Position numbers and translations under genes: made by a program. From Granulicatella adiacens (GTDB lineage Bacteria; Bacillota; Bacilli; Lactobacillales; Aerococcaceae), in the NCBI GenBank assembly GCA_018364485.1, contig JAGZLX010000075.1:1-7613 (forward strand): 7,613 nucleotides of DNA. The letters run 5' to 3'. The notes beneath the pieces are model-generated. The model was not told the DNA's origin. It ran no database searches and saw only the letters and a list, made by a program, of their open reading frames with translations. Positions within the stretch are counted from its first letter, which is position 1, and each line of letters starts with the position of its first letter. Positions 1-5,707 of the stretch are shown here, piece after piece.

Positions 1-4
1 CAAA

Positions 5-565
5 TTATGCTCTACGATGGTTCATTAAGTCGTGTGGACTTACGACCGGAGTTGAGTTCACCCATCTAGCAAAATTGCGAAGCGGGAGATATAAAATATA
101 GTAAATCACGATGTTTAACATTAAGGTGGCCCCGAGTCTTACTACTAAAAACTCGTTCCAATCCATGCTCGCGACTCCTCGTAAGGCATATACGAAGTAA
201 ACAGAGACTTCCGTGAAGCTTAGGAAGAACACAAGCGCTAGCCCTAATGTAAATGGATTTTGAAGGATGTTCGGGCGAACCAAATTAATGATTCGTACAA
301 TCACCGCAAACAGCGCCATGTAGACACCAAGGACGCCAGAGTAGTAACTGTCCACTAAAAATCCTGCAACGACTGTAAACCAAAACATCGCCTTTTGGTC
401 AATCATGAAGTTTAACAACACGACTGCGATAATAATCATTCGAGGCGTTAAGCTATAGCCGGAGAACAGAAACAATTTTGAAAAATGATTCGTTAACACT
501 CCATCGGCTAAGAAAGCAAGAATATAAACAAATAACACCCAGTAAACTCTTTTTGAGATGCGCAT
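5..565 (-). CDS. mreD: MreD, rod shape-determining membrane protein
   Basis: This 186-residue protein is very hydrophobic, with about five or six membrane segments (roughly residues 6-24, 42-58, 60-76, 78-95, 105-126 and 140-160) and a short polar C-terminal tail. That matches MreD, the integral membrane partner of MreC in the elongasome that guides lateral peptidoglycan synthesis. MreD sequences are poorly conserved, so the assignment rests mainly on size, topology and position directly after mreC. The ATG start overlaps the mreC stop (TAATG, sharing one base), which suggests translational coupling. A GAGG core lies a few bases upstream, inside the end of mreC. The stop codon TAA is at 5-7, so the gene is complete, and what follows it lies outside the window. 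It is probably co-transcribed with mreB and mreC. Nothing looks truncated or odd. Confidence 0.93.
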   Translation of the reverse strand: MRISKRVYWVLFVYILAFLADGVLTNHFSKLFLFSGYSLTPRMIIIAVVLLNFMIDQKAMFWFTVVAGFLVDSYYSGVLGVYMALFAVIVRIINLVRPNILQNPFTLGLALVFFLSFTEVSVYFVYALRGVASMDWNEFLVVRLGATLMLNIVIYYILYLPLRNFARWVNSTPVVSPHDLMNHRRA

Positions 566-1413
566 TATCGCCCCTCGCTTTCGCTTGTACGAATAACAAC
601 CGTCACATAACGAACGTCATTCGTATCCGCTGCTGGACGAATTTTCACTTCTTTATACAAGCCAAAACGGTCCATCGCCACTTCTTCAACCGTACCGATA
701 TATAGTGAGTTTGGAGAAATACCACCGAGACCACTTGTCACGACTTTATCCCCAACTTTGATATCTTGCGTTGCTTGAATTTGGCTCATCACTAACATAT
801 TCGTTTTATCGTCATAGCCAGTGATCGTTCCGTAGATTGGTTCTTTTTCGTTTTGAATCATCGCTGCGACACGCACTAATGTATTATCGGCATTCGATAA
901 TAGCGCTACACGTGCACTCGTTGGATTCACGTCCATAACTTTCCCTACAAGTCCATTATCACTCATAACAGACATTTGTGGTTGGATGCCGTCATTTGAC
1001 CCTTTGTTAATCGTAATGACATCACGCCATGTATCTGGATTACGCGCAATAACCGTCGCATTCACTAACGTATAATCGTTAAGAGTGTCTTGCAACTTGA
1101 GCGTTTCCTTCATTTTTTGGTTATCACGTTTTAACTCACTCAATTGAACTTCTAATTCATGAATGGTATCGATTTTTTGTTTTAACGATTGATTTTCTTG
1201 ATACGTATTTGATAAGTCATTCACGCTATCGATAAAATCATTAATACTATTTGCTGGATAAGAGACTAATCTTCCTAGAATATTGGTTACATCATTAACA
1301 CCTTGAGTCACGATATTGCTGCCGTAAGTAATGGAATACATGATCAAGGCTAATGCCGTGATAATTCCGATTACCCAACCAATTAGTTTCTTATTTGAAA
1401 AAATTGGATTCAC
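565..1413 (-). CDS. mreC: MreC, rod shape-determining protein
   Basis: This is a 282-residue bitopic protein. It has a short cytoplasmic N-terminus, one membrane helix (about residues 10-30), a predicted coiled coil (about 66-110, rich in E, L, K and Q), and an extracellular beta domain (about 115-275) with motifs typical of MreC such as VIARNPDTW, INKGSNDGI and GLVGKV. In this family MreC forms filaments outside the membrane and links MreB and MreD to penicillin-binding proteins during cell elongation. The start is GTG, seven bases after a GAGGAG ribosome binding site (1421-1426). Two ATG codons overlap the GTG but are out of frame and reach TGA at once. The gene lies 35 bases downstream of mreB with no terminator between them, and overlaps mreD by one base. 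Length is normal for the family. Confidence 0.96.
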   Translation of the reverse strand: MNPIFSNKKLIGWVIGIITALALIMYSITYGSNIVTQGVNDVTNILGRLVSYPANSINDFIDSVNDLSNTYQENQSLKQKIDTIHELEVQLSELKRDNQKMKETLKLQDTLNDYTLVNATVIARNPDTWRDVITINKGSNDGIQPQMSVMSDNGLVGKVMDVNPTSARVALLSNADNTLVRVAAMIQNEKEPIYGTITGYDDKTNMLVMSQIQATQDIKVGDKVVTSGLGGISPNSLYIGTVEEVAMDRFGLYKEVKIRPAADTNDVRYVTVVIRTSESEGR

Positions 1414-1448
1414 ATCATCACTCCTCTTTTTTTATTTTTCAACGGACT

Positions 1449-2450
1449 CTATTTTTTCATTAATGATGGATTTGCTAAAATCGCACCTGTTCCTAGCGCC
1501 ACACAATCCAGTGGATCATTGGCCACAAAGGCTGGTACTTGCGTTTCCTTCGAAATCATCTCAGCAAGGTGACGAAGCATTGCGCCCCCACCTGTTAACA
1601 CGATTCCATGATCAATAACGTCCGCAGAAATTTCTGGCGGTGTTTGTTCCAATACATCTTTTACTGCGTCTAAAATTTGATGAATGATTTCACTCATCGC
1701 AACTGCAATTTCTTTTGCAGGCACTTCAACAACACGTGGTAATCCTGTGACCATGTCACGACCACGCACTTGCATGCTTCCTTGTGCTTTTTCAATAGAA
1801 GCTGAACCAAGCGTAATTTTTAATTCTTCAGCCGTACGTTCTCCAATTAATAAATTGTATGTCTTACGAACGTGCTGCACGATAGACTCGTTTAACTCGT
1901 CTCCTCCGACACGAATCGAGCGGCTATTCACGATTCCACCAAGCGAAATCGTCGCCACGTCTGTCGTACCGCCACCGATATCGACAATCATGCTTCCAGT
2001 TGGGTCTGTAACAGGGAGTCCTGCCCCAACCGCTGCTGCGAATGGTTCTTCTACCACATACGCTTCTTTGGCTCCTGCATATTTTGTCGCGTCTAAAACG
2101 GCTCTCTTTTCAACGTCTGTAATGCCACTTGGCACACAAATAATGACCACTGGTTTAAAGAATGAGCGGCCCACAATCGACTGAATGAAGTATTTCAACA
2201 TTGCTGTCGTTGTATTGTAGTCAGCGATTACGCCATCTTTCATTGGGCGTAATGCCACGATATTTTCTGGTGTTCTACCAATCATTTCAAATGCAGATTT
2301 ACCTACTGCGATAATTTCTTCTGTAACGATATTTTTTGCAACAACGGAAGGTTCACGTGTGACGATTCCCTCATCTTCTAGATAAACAATCGTGTTAGCT
2401 GTGCCTAAGTCAATTCCGATATTTTGTGCTTTAAAATTTAATGCAACCAC
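1449..2450 (-). CDS. mreB: MreB, actin-like cell shape protein
   Basis: This 333-residue protein is the bacterial actin homologue that polymerises under the membrane and positions the elongation machinery for peptidoglycan synthesis. The actin/Hsp70-fold nucleotide site is intact: phosphate-1 loop [10 protein letters not shown] (residues 11-20), phosphate-2 loop [10 protein letters not shown] (157-166), connecting segment EEPFAAA (134-140) and adenosine motif VLTGGGAML (284-292). Length is normal for the family. Mbl and MreBH paralogues are close in sequence; the position directly before mreC and mreD supports the mreB name. The start is GTG, seven bases after a strong AAGGAGG site (2458-2464). 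The stop is TAG. It is the first gene of the mreBCD unit, with its own extended -10 promoter and a hairpin in its short leader. In many Firmicutes mreB follows radC closely; here a cold-shock gene and about 650 bp of spacer intervene. Confidence 0.97.
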   Translation of the reverse strand: MVALNFKAQNIGIDLGTANTIVYLEDEGIVTREPSVVAKNIVTEEIIAVGKSAFEMIGRTPENIVALRPMKDGVIADYNTTTAMLKYFIQSIVGRSFFKPVVIICVPSGITDVEKRAVLDATKYAGAKEAYVVEEPFAAAVGAGLPVTDPTGSMIVDIGGGTTDVATISLGGIVNSRSIRVGGDELNESIVQHVRKTYNLLIGERTAEELKITLGSASIEKAQGSMQVRGRDMVTGLPRVVEVPAKEIAVAMSEIIHQILDAVKDVLEQTPPEISADVIDHGIVLTGGGAMLRHLAEMISKETQVPAFVANDPLDCVALGTGAILANPSLMKK

Positions 2451-2457
2451 ACTGTTT

Positions 2458-2464
2458 CCTCCTT
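2458..2464 (-). promoter_or_regulatory. Ribosome binding site of mreB
   Basis: AAGGAGG on the minus strand, seven bases before the GTG. It fixes the non-ATG start of mreB. Confidence 0.85.
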
Positions 2465-2468
2465 AGAT

Positions 2469-2498
2469 AATTCTTCTACAGACTTGGCTGTAAGAATT
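2469..2498 (-). promoter_or_regulatory. Stem-loop in the mreB 5' leader
   Basis: An inverted repeat of 7+4 base pairs (AATTCTT and ACAG pairing with CTGT and AAGAATT, with a two-base bulge and a six-base loop). It sits between the predicted transcription start near 2499 and the mreB ribosome binding site, which begins four bases after the stem. If the start is right, the mRNA would begin almost directly with this hairpin, an arrangement that can protect a 5' end from decay or tune ribosome access. The pairing is visible; the role is inferred. Confidence 0.5.
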
Positions 2499-2505
2499 CT
2501 ATTCT

Positions 2506-2514
2506 AGTATAGCA
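2506..2514 (-). promoter_or_regulatory. Extended -10 promoter for mreBCD
   Basis: The minus strand reads TGCTATACT, a TGn-extended -10 with one mismatch to TATAAT. No good -35 box is present at 17 bp (the hexamer is AAGAAT), which is tolerated when TGn is present. The predicted start is near 2499, giving a leader of about 48 nt before the mreB GTG. Confidence 0.6.
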
Positions 2515-2582
2515 GAATTTGGCTTTTTATTCTTGTATTTTATAGATTTTTAGGAAACTTTTTTATTTCGTAACATAAAAAC

Positions 2583-2740
2583 GGTTTCTGTAATATTTTA
2601 GTGATATTTTTTGTGTAAAAAACTGGTGAGCCTTCGGCTGGAATGGAAGAAACAATTAGATGTTTTGTGCTGTTTTGAAAAACTACGAGCACCTTCGGAT
2701 GTCTTCATAGGAACAACAATAGCTATACTGGAACGAGCCA
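2583..2740 (+). pseudogene. Degenerate left copy of a duplicated small ORF
   Basis: This stretch matches the reverse complement of 2795-2941 in several blocks: 20 of 23 bases between 2634-2656 and 2877-2899, 9 of 9 at CCTTCGGAT (2692-2700), and 15 of 17 between 2707-2723 and 2820-2836. Read on the plus strand in the equivalent frame it gives AGMEETI, then after a frame break APSDVFIGTTIAILE, against AGMGETI and PSDSIGIIIAVIID in the other copy. In the upstream part it has an in-frame TAA, and a TGA follows the FVLF segment. I do not recognise the family. It looks like a decayed paralogue of the right-hand ORF. An alternative is that both arms form a non-coding long inverted repeat, for example a small palindromic element. 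Confidence 0.45.
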
Positions 2741-2766
2741 CGGTCTCGTTTCCTATCGAGCTTCAA

Positions 2767-2799
2767 ACTGACTCTAGGAAATTAATTTCCAGAGTCAGT
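2767..2799. repeat. Central palindrome (hairpin)
   Basis: ACTGACTCT and GGAAATT pair with AATTTCC and AGAGTCAGT, giving 16 base pairs with a single bulged A at 2776 and no spare loop beyond the turn. It lies exactly between the two inverted arms and contains the TGA stop of the right-arm ORF. No T-tract follows on either strand, so it is not a classical intrinsic terminator, though it could mark the shared 3' end of two convergent units. Confidence 0.65.
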
Positions 2800-2914
2800 A
2801 ATTCACATCGATTATAACCGCTATTATTATTCCTATAGAATCCGAAGGCTCTTCGTTTTCCAACAGACGATACGCTATTGTTTCTCCCATTCCAGCTAAG
2901 GCAGCTTCTAACAA
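2795..2914 (-). CDS. Possible small hydrophobic peptide ORF (right copy)
   Basis: I do not recognise this ORF. The minus-strand frame is open for 48 codons (2941 down to the TGA at 2795-2797). The peptide begins around IIGDFLLEAALAGMGETI, continues with YRLLENEEPSD, and ends in a hydrophobic run GIIIAVIID before VNY. Start choice is uncertain: TTG at 2912-2914 gives 39 residues and has a weak GGTGA upstream, while the first ATG (2888-2890) gives 31 residues with no good ribosome binding site. The shape, an amphipathic start, a charged PSD-containing middle and a short hydrophobic tail, would fit a small membrane-associated peptide. Support for coding comes from the inverted copy at 2583-2740, which conserves AGMxETI and PSD and differs near PSD by two whole-codon insertions. 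It may equally be a relic lacking a start. Confidence 0.35.
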   Translation of the reverse strand: MLEAALAGMGETIAYRLLENEEPSDSIGIIIAVIIDVNY

Positions 2915-2990
2915 AAAATCACCAATAATTTTGAAACCAACTTACTAAAAAAGTACAAAAATAAAAAGAAATTCTTGGGAGGGGGAGGAC

Positions 2991-3015
2991 AAAAAGGCCA
3001 TATACGGACATGGCC
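2991..3015 (-). terminator. Possible second terminator behind csp
   Basis: GGCCAT (3010-3015) pairs with ATGGCC (2996-3001) around an eight-base loop, and the minus strand then runs into five T residues (2991-2995). The stem is only six base pairs, so it would be weak. It lies about 45 bases beyond the stronger csp terminator and could act as a back-up. Confidence 0.35.
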
Positions 3016-3058
3016 AAATTTGTTCAATTTAGGCTTCCCCTCTTCTATTTTTGCGCAC

Positions 3059-3083
3059 AAAAAAACCACCGGAAAACCGGTGG
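3059..3083 (-). terminator. Intrinsic terminator of the cold-shock gene
   Basis: On the minus strand CCACCGG, TTTT loop, CCGGTGG is followed at once by seven T residues. It lies 20 bases after the csp stop codon. This is a textbook rho-independent terminator and closes the csp transcript before mreB. Confidence 0.92.
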
Positions 3084-3102
3084 CATCAAAGTTTAAGTTA
3101 AA

Positions 3103-3303
3103 TTATAGTTTAACTACGTTAGCTGCTTGTGGTCCACGAGCGCCTTCTTCAACATCGAATTGAACTGCTTGTCCTTCTTCTAATGTTTTGAATCCTTCTG
3201 ATTGGATTGCTGAGAAGTGTACGAATACATCGTTTCCACCTTCACGTTCGATAAACCCAAAACCTTTTTCTGAGTTAAACCATTTTACTGTACCTTGTTC
3301 CAT
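3103..3303 (-). CDS. csp: Cold-shock protein, CspA family
   Basis: This 66-residue protein is a single cold-shock (OB-fold) domain that binds single-stranded RNA and DNA and acts as an RNA chaperone in the cytoplasm. It starts [10 protein letters not shown] and carries RNP1 KGFGFI (residues 13-18) and RNP2 VFVHF (26-30), plus the family ending RGPQAANV. I chose the ATG at 3301-3303 because it lies eight bases from the AAGGAGG site (3312-3318) and matches the usual family N-terminus. The ATG two codons upstream (3307-3309) would be only two bases from that site. Lactic acid bacteria often carry several csp paralogues, so no specific letter is given. The gene has its own strong promoter, a leader of about 100 nt and a terminator, so it is a monocistronic unit set between radC and mreB. 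The long leader fits cold-regulated csp mRNAs. Confidence 0.96.
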   Translation of the reverse strand: MEQGTVKWFNSEKGFGFIEREGGNDVFVHFSAIQSEGFKTLEEGQAVQFDVEEGARGPQAANVVKL

Positions 3304-3311
3304 GAACATTT

Positions 3312-3366
3312 CCTCCTTGTGCCATAGCACTTGTTATTCATATTCTTGCTAATGGTTCGAAAGGAG
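3312..3366 (-). promoter_or_regulatory. Structured csp leader around the ribosome binding site
   Basis: Two elements are visible in the csp leader. A stem of eight pairs with one bulge joins CCAT/AGCA (3347-3355) to TGCT/ATGG (3322-3329), ending three bases before the ribosome binding site. Upstream of it CTCCTT (3361-3366) is perfectly complementary to AAGGAG of that site (3313-3318). The same CTCCTT can also pair locally with AAGG at 3374-3377. Competing pairings of this kind could make translation temperature-dependent. That is an inference from complementarity only. Confidence 0.4.
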
Positions 3367-3409
3367 TAATACCTTACACAATTTCTATACCTAACAAAAA
3401 CACATCATA

Positions 3410-3438
3410 AGTATAACATCTCACAGACAAATTTACAA
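3410..3438 (-). promoter_or_regulatory. Promoter of the cold-shock gene
   Basis: On the minus strand TTGTAA (3433-3438) is followed after 17 bp by TATACT (3410-3415), with a TGn extension directly before the -10 (3416-3418). The predicted start is near 3403, giving a leader of about 100 nt. The rest of the 298-base gap between csp and radC (3439-3601) is AT-rich, with no gene or convincing terminator that I can see. Confidence 0.75.
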
Positions 3439-3601
3439 GAGTATTTCCGATTTCACTGAGAATTAAGTGGAACAAATGCTGTTTTGTGCGTTTTTTCCGA
3501 ATCGTTTCGTTAATTTTCAATAATATTTTTCGTGAAAATCGAAAACAATCTGTTTTCATCTTTTTTTAAAATTCAACTTTTCACATTCTTTTGAGTCGTT
3601 T

Positions 3602-4285
3602 TTAAAAAGCCCCGAATTCTTTTAAAGAAATATACTCCTCTCCTCCGACGACAAAATGATCCAGAAGCTCGATGCCCATGAGCTCTCCGCATTCCATCAG
3701 GCGACGCGTAAAATCGATATCCGCTTGCGAGGGTTCGGGGTTGCCACTGGGGTGATTATGCCCAATAATGACTCGCGCTGCCGAAAACCGTACTGCCTCT
3801 CGGAAGATTTCGCGTGGATGCGCGACTGCACTATTCAGCCCACCGATGAAAATCATTTTCTTCTTGATAATCTCGTTTTTTGTGTTCAAATACAAGGCAA
3901 CGAGATGTTCCTGATAGGCATCCTTCAACTCATGTACAATCCACTGGCCGGCCATCTTGGAGGACGTAATCTTCCCGAGTTTCATTTGCGCAGCATTGCT
4001 TAAGCGCACCCCAAGTTCCATGGCAGCCTTGAGTTCAATTGCCTTGGTGCGACCGATGCCATTAATGTGCATGAGTTCGTCCAGACTCGCCATCTTCAGT
4101 GAATGCAAGTCCTCGAAGGTGTTTAAGACAACGACCGCCAGCTGCAGGACGTTTAAATCCTTGGACCCTGTTCGCAGTAATATCGCGAGTAGTTCATGCG
4201 TTTCAAGCACTTTAGCGCCATACCGTTCGAGGCGTTCTCGTGGCATAGCGCTTAAAGGCACTTCTAATAATTTTGATTCAATCAT
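3602..4285 (-). CDS. radC: RadC family JAMM/MPN+ domain protein
   Basis: This 227-residue protein has the normal RadC length and order: an N-terminal helical region with ELLAILLRTG (residues 31-40), a helix-hairpin-helix INGIGRTKA (74-82), and a C-terminal JAMM metalloprotease-like domain. The metal site is complete: H176-N-H178, then S186 and D189, plus a likely Glu at 126 (YQEHLVALYLN). The name comes from an early link to DNA repair in E. coli that has been questioned; the family's reaction is not established, so calling it a repair protein would overreach. The ATG start has an AGAGGA site about nine bases upstream, and that site lies in a hairpin. It follows folC by 43 bases with no terminator and is likely co-transcribed with it. 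No strong terminator is visible after its TAA stop. Confidence 0.95.
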   Translation of the reverse strand: MIESKLLEVPLSAMPRERLERYGAKVLETHELLAILLRTGSKDLNVLQLAVVVLNTFEDLHSLKMASLDELMHINGIGRTKAIELKAAMELGVRLSNAAQMKLGKITSSKMAGQWIVHELKDAYQEHLVALYLNTKNEIIKKKMIFIGGLNSAVAHPREIFREAVRFSAARVIIGHNHPSGNPEPSQADIDFTRRLMECGELMGIELLDHFVVGGEEYISLKEFGAF

Positions 4286-4296
4286 TATGACACTTC

Positions 4297-4319
4297 CTCT
4301 TTGTTTTCTCTACAAAGAG
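4297..4319 (-). promoter_or_regulatory. Hairpin covering the radC ribosome binding site
   Basis: CTCTTTGT (4312-4319) pairs perfectly over eight bases with ACAAAGAG (4297-4304), with a seven-base loop. It occupies the folC-radC gap. The radC site (AGAGGA) overlaps the 3' arm, so the stem could hide it. There is no T-tract after the stem, so a terminator is unlikely. Lower RadC output unless the stem is melted is an inference. Confidence 0.5.
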
Positions 4320-4328
4320 TTACGATGT

Positions 4329-5600
4329 CTATTCTTCTTTGGGCTTACGGTTCTTCCACCAATGTCGAACTTCGGCGATAAAATACAATGACCCCGTCAC
4401 CCATAATTCGCTCTTGTCGTCTGTTGAGCTGGCGAAACGGTCGATGACGTCTTCAAAGCTCTCTTCATAGGAAATCTGAGGAGAATCCAAGTACGCTTCC
4501 ACATCACTTCTAGCAATCGACTGTCCTTTTGAAGGATGGAAACTCGTCAAGATGATATTCACATCGGGAAGAGCTTCCTGCAATCTTGCAAGCATCTGTT
4601 GACTGTCTTTTCGAGTGAGCGCGCTAAATAAAAGCGTCTGTTTCTTAGCTTTGCTCGCCGTCATGTTTTGTACGAGTCGCTCGATGGCTGGCAAATTATG
4701 AGCACCGTCGATCATCACAAGCGGTGTGTCTTGTAACACTTCCATGCGTCCTGGCCATGAAACAACTCGTAGGGCTGCCTCGATGAACTCAGCCTGCGCA
4801 CTTCTTCCAGTGACTTCCATCCACACGCGAAACGCTCGAATCGCAACAGTCGCATTCTCCTTTTGGAAGGCTCCGTTAAGGGCTAACTGCTTCAGAGAAA
4901 TCGTTAACACAGTATCTTGATACGAATCTTCTACTAGTGAGAAATCCTCCCCAAATGCCTGCACTGTTGCGCCTTTCTCACTAGCAATCTCACGAATCAC
5001 ATCCATACATTCACGCGTGACTGGCCCAACGACCACTTGTTGCCCAGACTTAATAATGCCTGCTTTTTGCGTGGAAATTTCTTCTAGGGTGCTTCCGAGT
5101 AAGTCCTGATGGTCTAAGCCAATCGTCGTAATGACGCTGACGAGTGGATGGCCGACATTCGTATTATCCAACAGACCGCCAATCCCGACTTCAATAATCG
5201 CAAGGTCGACGGCTTCCTGTTGAAAGACAACAAACATCATCGCCGTTAAAATCTCGAAATAGTTAAAGGCTCCCCACTCTTCGAATAAGCGGCTTTCCAC
5301 CTCTCTTACCACCGATGCGGCTTGCCAGAACGGTTCTTCTTCAAGAGGCACTCCGTCTAGCTGGATTCGTTCTCTAATACTATCCATATGCGGTGAAGTG
5401 AATGTCCCAACTCGCAATCCATGCGCCTTCGCAAAGGCCGTGATCATCGCAGCTGTGGACCCTTTTCCATTCGTCCCTGCAATATGAATACTCTTCAATT
5501 CACGTTCTGGATTTCCAAGCGCTTCTAGGATAGCCTCCATGCGGTACAACCCATGTTTACGCGGAATACTCTCGCTCTTTTTTAACCACTCTTGAATCAT
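4329..5600 (-). CDS. folC: Folylpolyglutamate synthase / dihydrofolate synthase
   Basis: This 423-residue Mur-ligase-type enzyme adds glutamate to folates using ATP, retaining them in the cell; some FolC proteins also join glutamate to dihydropteroate. Visible motifs in order are the P-loop AGTNGKGS (residues 41-48), the substrate loop SPHMDSIRERI (69-79), EVGIGGLLDNTNV (137-149), GLDHQDLLG (161-169), KAGIIK (179-184, the lysine region near the active site), ENATVAI (248-254), WPGRMEVL (282-289) and DGAHN (298-302). Length is normal. Whether it has the dihydrofolate synthase activity cannot be told from sequence. The ATG start has an ideal AGGAGGTGA site (5605-5613). It lies downstream of the valS terminator with its own predicted extended -10 promoter, and radC follows it. 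The FolC-valS neighbourhood is common in Firmicutes. Confidence 0.96.
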   Translation of the reverse strand: MIQEWLKKSESIPRKHGLYRMEAILEALGNPERELKSIHIAGTNGKGSTAAMITAFAKAHGLRVGTFTSPHMDSIRERIQLDGVPLEEEPFWQAASVVREVESRLFEEWGAFNYFEILTAMMFVVFQQEAVDLAIIEVGIGGLLDNTNVGHPLVSVITTIGLDHQDLLGSTLEEISTQKAGIIKSGQQVVVGPVTRECMDVIREIASEKGATVQAFGEDFSLVEDSYQDTVLTISLKQLALNGAFQKENATVAIRAFRVWMEVTGRSAQAEFIEAALRVVSWPGRMEVLQDTPLVMIDGAHNLPAIERLVQNMTASKAKKQTLLFSALTRKDSQQMLARLQEALPDVNIILTSFHPSKGQSIARSDVEAYLDSPQISYEESFEDVIDRFASSTDDKSELWVTGSLYFIAEVRHWWKNRKPKEE

Positions 5601-5626
5601 TCACTCACCTCCTGTTTTCCTCATTT

Positions 5627-5635
5627 ATCATAACA
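5627..5635 (-). promoter_or_regulatory. Extended -10 promoter for folC-radC
   Basis: The minus strand reads TGTTATGAT, a TGn-extended -10 with one mismatch to TATAAT. The 17-bp-upstream hexamer is a poor -35. The predicted start near 5620 leaves a leader of about 20 nt containing the folC ribosome binding site. The position, just after the valS terminator, supports a separate transcription unit. Confidence 0.55.
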
Positions 5636-5658
5636 GAAAATTTCCCACCGGAACATAC

Positions 5659-5691
5659 AAAAGAGAGCGCATGATACTTCATACGCTCTCT
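5659..5691 (-). terminator. Terminator after valS
   Basis: AGAGAGCG and ATGA pair with TCAT and CGCTCTCT, forming a 13-pair stem with one G-U wobble and a four-base loop. The wobble forms only in the minus-strand RNA (the plus strand would have C-A), so the structure belongs to the valS transcript. The T-tract is short (four T including the last stem base), so some read-through into folC is possible. A small CCGTT/AACGG hairpin (5695-5706) lies between it and the valS stop. Confidence 0.75.
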
Positions 5692-5707
5692 GCGCCGTTC
5701 AAACGGA

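Larger units (their letters stand above)
2583..2941. repeat. Imperfect long inverted repeat, about 360 bp
   Basis: The left arm (about 2583-2740) and right arm (about 2795-2941) are diverged inverted copies of each other. They face inward around a central segment that holds a near-perfect palindrome. The best matching blocks are 2634-2656 with 2877-2899, 2692-2700 with 2840-2848, and 2707-2723 with 2820-2836. Weaker similarity continues outward to a shared GGTTTC at 2583-2588 and 2933-2938. No transposase or clear target-site duplication is visible. A single-stranded copy of this DNA or RNA could fold into one long interrupted hairpin. Confidence 0.6.

Noticed and set aside
1684..2184. Long plus-strand open frame opposite mreB
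   Set aside because: It is a shadow of the mreB codon pattern, with no ribosome binding site or recognisable domain.
2611..2817. A 68-codon plus-strand open frame starting MCKKLVS
   Set aside because: Its frame switches relative to the homologous right-arm frame (only the APSD to AILE part matches), the start lacks a ribosome binding site, and upstream homologous sequence lies in a different frame. It is better explained as part of the decayed left copy.
2583..2941. Insertion sequence or CRISPR array in the spacer
   Set aside because: There is no transposase, no regularly spaced direct repeat and no clear target-site duplication; the repeat is a single inverted pair.
2975..3163. Plus-strand open frame preceded by a G-rich tract
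   Set aside because: It runs through the csp terminator and into the csp coding region on the opposite strand, with no family resemblance.
3304..3330. N-terminal extension of the cold-shock protein to an upstream ATG
   Set aside because: The extension would translate the ribosome binding site itself, and the family begins at [10 protein letters not shown].
3374..3559. A 61-codon minus-strand open frame upstream of csp
   Set aside because: It has no ribosome binding site, overlaps the csp promoter and leader, and its composition (K, R, F, I-rich) matches translated AT-rich spacer.
3541..3601. Intrinsic terminator after radC
   Set aside because: A GAAAACA/TGTTTTC stem (3541-3557) exists but is AT-only apart from two pairs, has a three-base loop and is not followed by a T-tract.
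5601..5707. T-box or riboswitch upstream of folC
   Set aside because: The gap is only 107 bases and is filled by the valS terminator, a promoter and the ribosome binding site; no T-box sequence is present.
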